A program made the translations under genes and the position numbers. From contig CAMWTF010000012.1 of the NCBI GenBank assembly GCA_947177105.1, positions 1 to 18,186 on the forward strand: a stretch of 18,186 nt of DNA, given 5' to 3'. This DNA comes from an uncultured Lachnospiraceae bacterium (GTDB lineage Bacteria > Bacillota > Clostridia > Lachnospirales > Lachnospiraceae). A model generated the notes under the pieces. The model had not been told where the DNA came from. It saw nothing but the letters and a program-made list of their open reading frames with translations, and ran no database searches. Each line of letters begins with the position of its first letter. The stretch's first letter is position 1. Shown here one piece after another: positions 15,929 to 18,186 of the stretch.

Positions 15929-16771
15929 ATGAACAATTTAGAGCTGAAAAAGCATGCTAATGACGTTCGCAAGGGCATTGTCACTGCGGTTCACAGTGCG
16001 AAGGCAGGACATCCCGGCGGATCACTGTCAGCGGCAGACATGTTTACATTCCTGTATTTTGAGGAGATGAATATCGACCCGAAGAATCCGAAAAAGGAGG
16101 ACAGGGATCGTTTCGTATTGTCCAAGGGCCATACGGCTCCCGGTCTGTACTCAGCCCTGGCCAACAGGGGCTACTTCCCGGTGGAGGATCTGACCACCCT
16201 CCGCAAGCTGGGATCCTACCTGCAGGGACATCCCTGTGTACACATCCCCGGTGTGGATATGTCCTCCGGATCTCTGGGACAGGGCATTTCCGCAGCAGTG
16301 GGCATGGCGCTGGGCGCAAAGCTGGATAACAAGGATTTCCGTGTATATACCGTACTGGGCGACGGCGAGTTGGAAGAGGGCCAGGTGTGGGAGGCTTCCA
16401 TGTTTGCCGGGCATCGCAAGCTGGACAATCTGTGTGTGATCGTGGACAATAACAATCTGCAGATCGACGGCCCTATTGACCAGGTCTGTTCCCCCTACCC
16501 CATTGACAAGAAATTCGAGGCGTTCAATTTCCATGTGATCAATATTGATGCCCATGATTTTGACCAGATCAGAGCCGCGTTTAAGGAGGCTAGGGAGACC
16601 AAGGGTATGCCCACCTGCATCGTGATGCACAGCTTAAAGGGCAAGGGTGTCTCCTTCATGGAGAACAGTGTGGACTGGCACGGCAAGGCTCCGGGTGATG
16701 AGGAGTATGCGGTGGCTATGGCCGATCTGGATAAGATCGCGGCAGAATTAGAGAAGGAGGGTCAGGCGTAA
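15929..16771 (+). CDS. Transketolase, N-terminal (thiamine diphosphate-binding) subunit
   Basis: Transketolase moves two-carbon units between sugar phosphates in the non-oxidative pentose phosphate pathway. In many Clostridia it is split into two proteins; this 280-residue one carries the cofactor diphosphate and magnesium site. Visible are AGHPGGSLS with His28, SKGHTAPGLY with His68, QGHP with His101, the GDGELEEGQ...DNNN thiamine diphosphate signature (144-176) and WHGKAPG with His251. ATG 15929 follows AGGAGG closely; an in-frame ATG at 15896 would add 11 residues and lacks a ribosome binding site. Its stop overlaps the start of the next gene by one base (TAATG), so the two are translationally coupled, as suits subunits made in equal amounts. 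Confidence 0.95.
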   Translation: MNNLELKKHANDVRKGIVTAVHSAKAGHPGGSLSAADMFTFLYFEEMNIDPKNPKKEDRDRFVLSKGHTAPGLYSALANRGYFPVEDLTTLRKLGSYLQGHPCVHIPGVDMSSGSLGQGISAAVGMALGAKLDNKDFRVYTVLGDGELEEGQVWEASMFAGHRKLDNLCVIVDNNNLQIDGPIDQVCSPYPIDKKFEAFNFHVINIDAHDFDQIRAAFKEARETKGMPTCIVMHSLKGKGVSFMENSVDWHGKAPGDEEYAVAMADLDKIAAELEKEGQA

Positions 16772-17712
16772 TGGCAGACACAATCAAGAAAATCGCAACT
16801 CGTGAAAGCTATGGCAATGCGCTAAAGGAGTTGGCCGAGGAGTTTCCCCAGCTGGTAGTGCTGGATGCCGATCTGGCAGCTGCCACCAAGACAGGGATTT
16901 TTAAGAAGGCTTATCCCGACAGACATATCGACTGCGGCATCGCGGAATGCAACATGGTGGGCATTGCGGCAGGGCTGGCGTCCGTAGGCAAGATTCCCTT
17001 TGTGAGTTCCTTTGCCATGTTCGCGGCAGGACGTGCCTATGAGCAGGTGCGCAACTCTGTGGGATATCCCCATTTGAATGTAAAGATCGGCGCGACCCAC
17101 GCCGGCATCACCGTGGGTGAGGACGGCGCGACCCACCAGTGTAATGAGGATTTGGCGCTGATGCGGACCATCCCCGGCATGGTGGTAATGTGCCCTTCCG
17201 ATGATGTGGAAGCCAAGGCGGCAGTGCGCGCTGCTTTGGAGTATGAAGGTCCCGTGTACATCCGGTTCGGCCGTGCCGCAGTGCCTGTGATCAATGACAA
17301 GCCAAATTATAAGTTTGAGATCGGCAAGGGCACCGTGGTGAGAGAAGGCAGCGATGTGACCATCGTGGCCACTGGCATCTGTGTGGATTCCGCCCTGGGG
17401 GCGGCGGAGAAGCTGGCAGCGGAAGGCGTCAGCGCAGAGGTGGTGAATATCTGCACCATCAAGCCTCTGGATGAGGAGATCATTTTAGGCAGCGCTAGGA
17501 AGACGGGCAAGGTAGTAACCGTGGAGGAGCATTCCGTTATCGGTGGCTTAGGCAGCGCGGTGTGTGACTGCCTGTGCGCGAATCTGCCTACTCCCGTGAA
17601 AAAGCTGGGTATGCAGGACGTGTTCGGCGAGTCCGGTTCCGCCGCGGCCCTGGTGGCAAAGTATGGCTTGGACGCAGAGGGCGTGTACAAGTCGGTTAAG
17701 GAATTTTTGTAA
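16771..17712 (+). CDS. Transketolase, C-terminal (pyrimidine-binding) subunit
   Basis: This 313-residue partner holds the pyrimidine-binding and C-terminal domains. The catalytic Glu59 lies in DCGIAECNMVGIAAGLA (54-70), followed by PFVSSFAMFAAGRAYEQVR (76-94) and THAGITVGEDGATHQ (109-123). The C-terminal domain (about 190-313) includes VVNICTIKPLDEE and EEHSVIGGLGSAV. The ATG overlaps the stop of the upstream subunit gene. Related fused architectures are 1-deoxyxylulose-5-phosphate synthase and one-piece transketolase, but the two-gene split and motif details favour transketolase. A strong hairpin terminator follows 16 bases later. With araD nearby it would use the xylulose 5-phosphate produced. 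Confidence 0.95.
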   Translation: MADTIKKIATRESYGNALKELAEEFPQLVVLDADLAAATKTGIFKKAYPDRHIDCGIAECNMVGIAAGLASVGKIPFVSSFAMFAAGRAYEQVRNSVGYPHLNVKIGATHAGITVGEDGATHQCNEDLALMRTIPGMVVMCPSDDVEAKAAVRAALEYEGPVYIRFGRAAVPVINDKPNYKFEIGKGTVVREGSDVTIVATGICVDSALGAAEKLAAEGVSAEVVNICTIKPLDEEIILGSARKTGKVVTVEEHSVIGGLGSAVCDCLCANLPTPVKKLGMQDVFGESGSAAALVAKYGLDAEGVYKSVKEFL

Positions 17713-17727
17713 GACAGGATGAAAAGG

Positions 17728-17754
17728 GAGCTGTTGCGGAAGCAACAGCTCTTT
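17728..17754 (+). terminator. Rho-independent terminator of the transketolase operon
   Basis: GAGCTGTTGC (17728-17737) pairs perfectly with GCAACAGCTC (17742-17751) around a GGAA tetraloop, followed by TTTGTCT. Three A/G-T pairs below can extend the stem. Confidence 0.82.
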
Positions 17755-17780
17755 GTCTATGCGGGCAGGTGGATTTACAA

Positions 17781-17844
17781 TTAACAATTTCTTAAGAAAT
17801 TTTAAGAATTAATAGAGGATTATGATGCAATTTCATGCTATACT
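17781..17844 (+). promoter_or_regulatory. Phased direct repeats and extended -10 promoter of the repeat-protein gene
   Basis: Three similar boxes, TTAACAA (17781-17787), TTAAGAA (17792-17798) and TTAAGAA (17802-17808), begin 11 and 10 bases apart, one helical turn each. They lie just upstream of the expected -35 zone. The -10 is TATACT (17839-17844) with a TG extension (TGC before it) and a poor -35. This layout is typical of activation by an OmpR/PhoB-type response regulator. The boxes also include a 16-base perfect palindrome (17786-17801). Confidence 0.5.
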
Positions 17845-17884
17845 GAACTCATAAACGACAGAGAAAGAGGGTAGGATACAGAAA

Positions 17885-18184
17885 ATGGGGGCAGTGTATA
17901 ACGAGAATGATGAACTGGATTTTACATTCTTGCGGCAAAGCGCGAAGCAGCAGCCGAGAGGAGCGGCAGCGGGGCGGCGGATAGATGACAGTGAGAGGGA
18001 TCAGATGGCAAATCTGATATCGGAACGCAGGCAAGGGCGAACCGGCCAGGGCCAGGCGCTCCGGGGCAGGCAGGGACAAATTGTGCAGGGCAGAAGCAGG
18101 CAGGGACACACTGTGCAGGGCAGAAGCAGGCAAGGACACACTGTGCAGGGCAGACGCGGTCAAGGACAGACAGTGCAGGGCTGA
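17885..18184 (+). CDS. Short basic protein with decapeptide repeats, function unknown
   Basis: I do not recognise a family. The 99-residue product has an acidic start (MGAVYNENDELDFTF), a basic, polar middle and a C-terminal array of four ten-residue repeats of the form R-S-R-Q-G-H-T-V-Q-G (residues 60-99). It has no signal peptide or membrane span and is rich in Arg, Gln and Gly, so it is probably disordered. ATG 17885 follows AGGGTAGG at a slightly long distance. The frame ends in TGA where the next repeat would begin with AGA, so the gene may be truncated by a point change and the array may go on past the window. Its own regulated-looking promoter suggests it is a real gene. Confidence 0.55.
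   Translation: MGAVYNENDELDFTFLRQSAKQQPRGAAAGRRIDDSERDQMANLISERRQGRTGQGQALRGRQGQIVQGRSRQGHTVQGRSRQGHTVQGRRGQGQTVQG
18062..18181 (+). repeat. Four tandem 30-base repeats
   Basis: Units run 18062-18091, 18092-18121, 18122-18151 and 18152-18181. The second and third differ at a single base; the first and fourth are more diverged. Period 30 keeps the reading frame, each unit encoding ten residues ending in VQG. A degenerate extra unit may precede the array. The window ends five bases into a possible fifth unit. Confidence 0.9.
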
Positions 18185-18186
18185 AG

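Noticed and set aside
18062..18181. CRISPR array
   Set aside because: The units are directly adjacent with no unique spacers and keep a reading frame; they are coding tandem repeats.

Overview
The window looks like a chromosomal segment of an anaerobic, spore-forming Clostridia member, most likely a gut Lachnospiraceae. This is inferred from gene content: a SpmB-type spore maturation protein, a split (two-subunit) transketolase, a clostridial-type FGGY pentulose kinase next to AraD, Rpn-family nuclease remnants with the tail typical of this family, large solute-binding lipoproteins, and strong AGGAGG ribosome binding sites. No rRNA, tRNA, CRISPR array or complete insertion sequence was seen.

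Layout. Bases 1-1606 are a decayed accessory zone: an Rpn-family nuclease gene with an internal deletion and frame change, its terminator, a small out-of-frame ORF and about 450 bases with no convincing gene. Then come spmB (+), a MATE exporter (-), a divergent LysR regulator (+), an AEC transporter (-), a GH43-type glycosidase (+), a stand-alone Rpn C-terminal tail gene (+), a membrane-anchored Mrr-like nuclease (+) and a membrane-anchored DUF885 metallopeptidase-like protein (-).

From 9824 to about 12690 there is a pentose unit: promoter, candidate operator, pentulose kinase (best read as an AraK-like L-ribulokinase), a 182-base structured gap, and L-ribulose-5-phosphate 4-epimerase (AraD). 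Next are a small secreted Cys-rich protein, a 747-residue lipoprotein combining a propeller-like N-terminal half with a family-1 solute-binding half, and a two-gene transketolase operon ending in a strong terminator. The window closes with a short basic protein made of decapeptide repeats, preceded by three helically phased TTAA(C/G)AA boxes.

How the genes fit together. Kinase plus AraD would turn L-ribulose into D-xylulose 5-phosphate, which transketolase feeds into the non-oxidative pentose phosphate pathway. The GH43-like enzyme could release arabinose or xylose from plant glycans; it lacks a secretion signal and so would act on imported oligosaccharides. The LysR protein shares a divergent promoter region with the MATE exporter and may control it.

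No complete new multi-gene system is evident. The signals most worth following are the structured kinase-araD gap and the 9-base motif shared between the two leaders, the repeat protein whose reading frame stops exactly where a fifth repeat should begin, the propeller/solute-binding lipoprotein, and the free-standing Rpn tail with its own promoter and ribosome binding site. All product names come from reading motifs by eye; no database search was possible.
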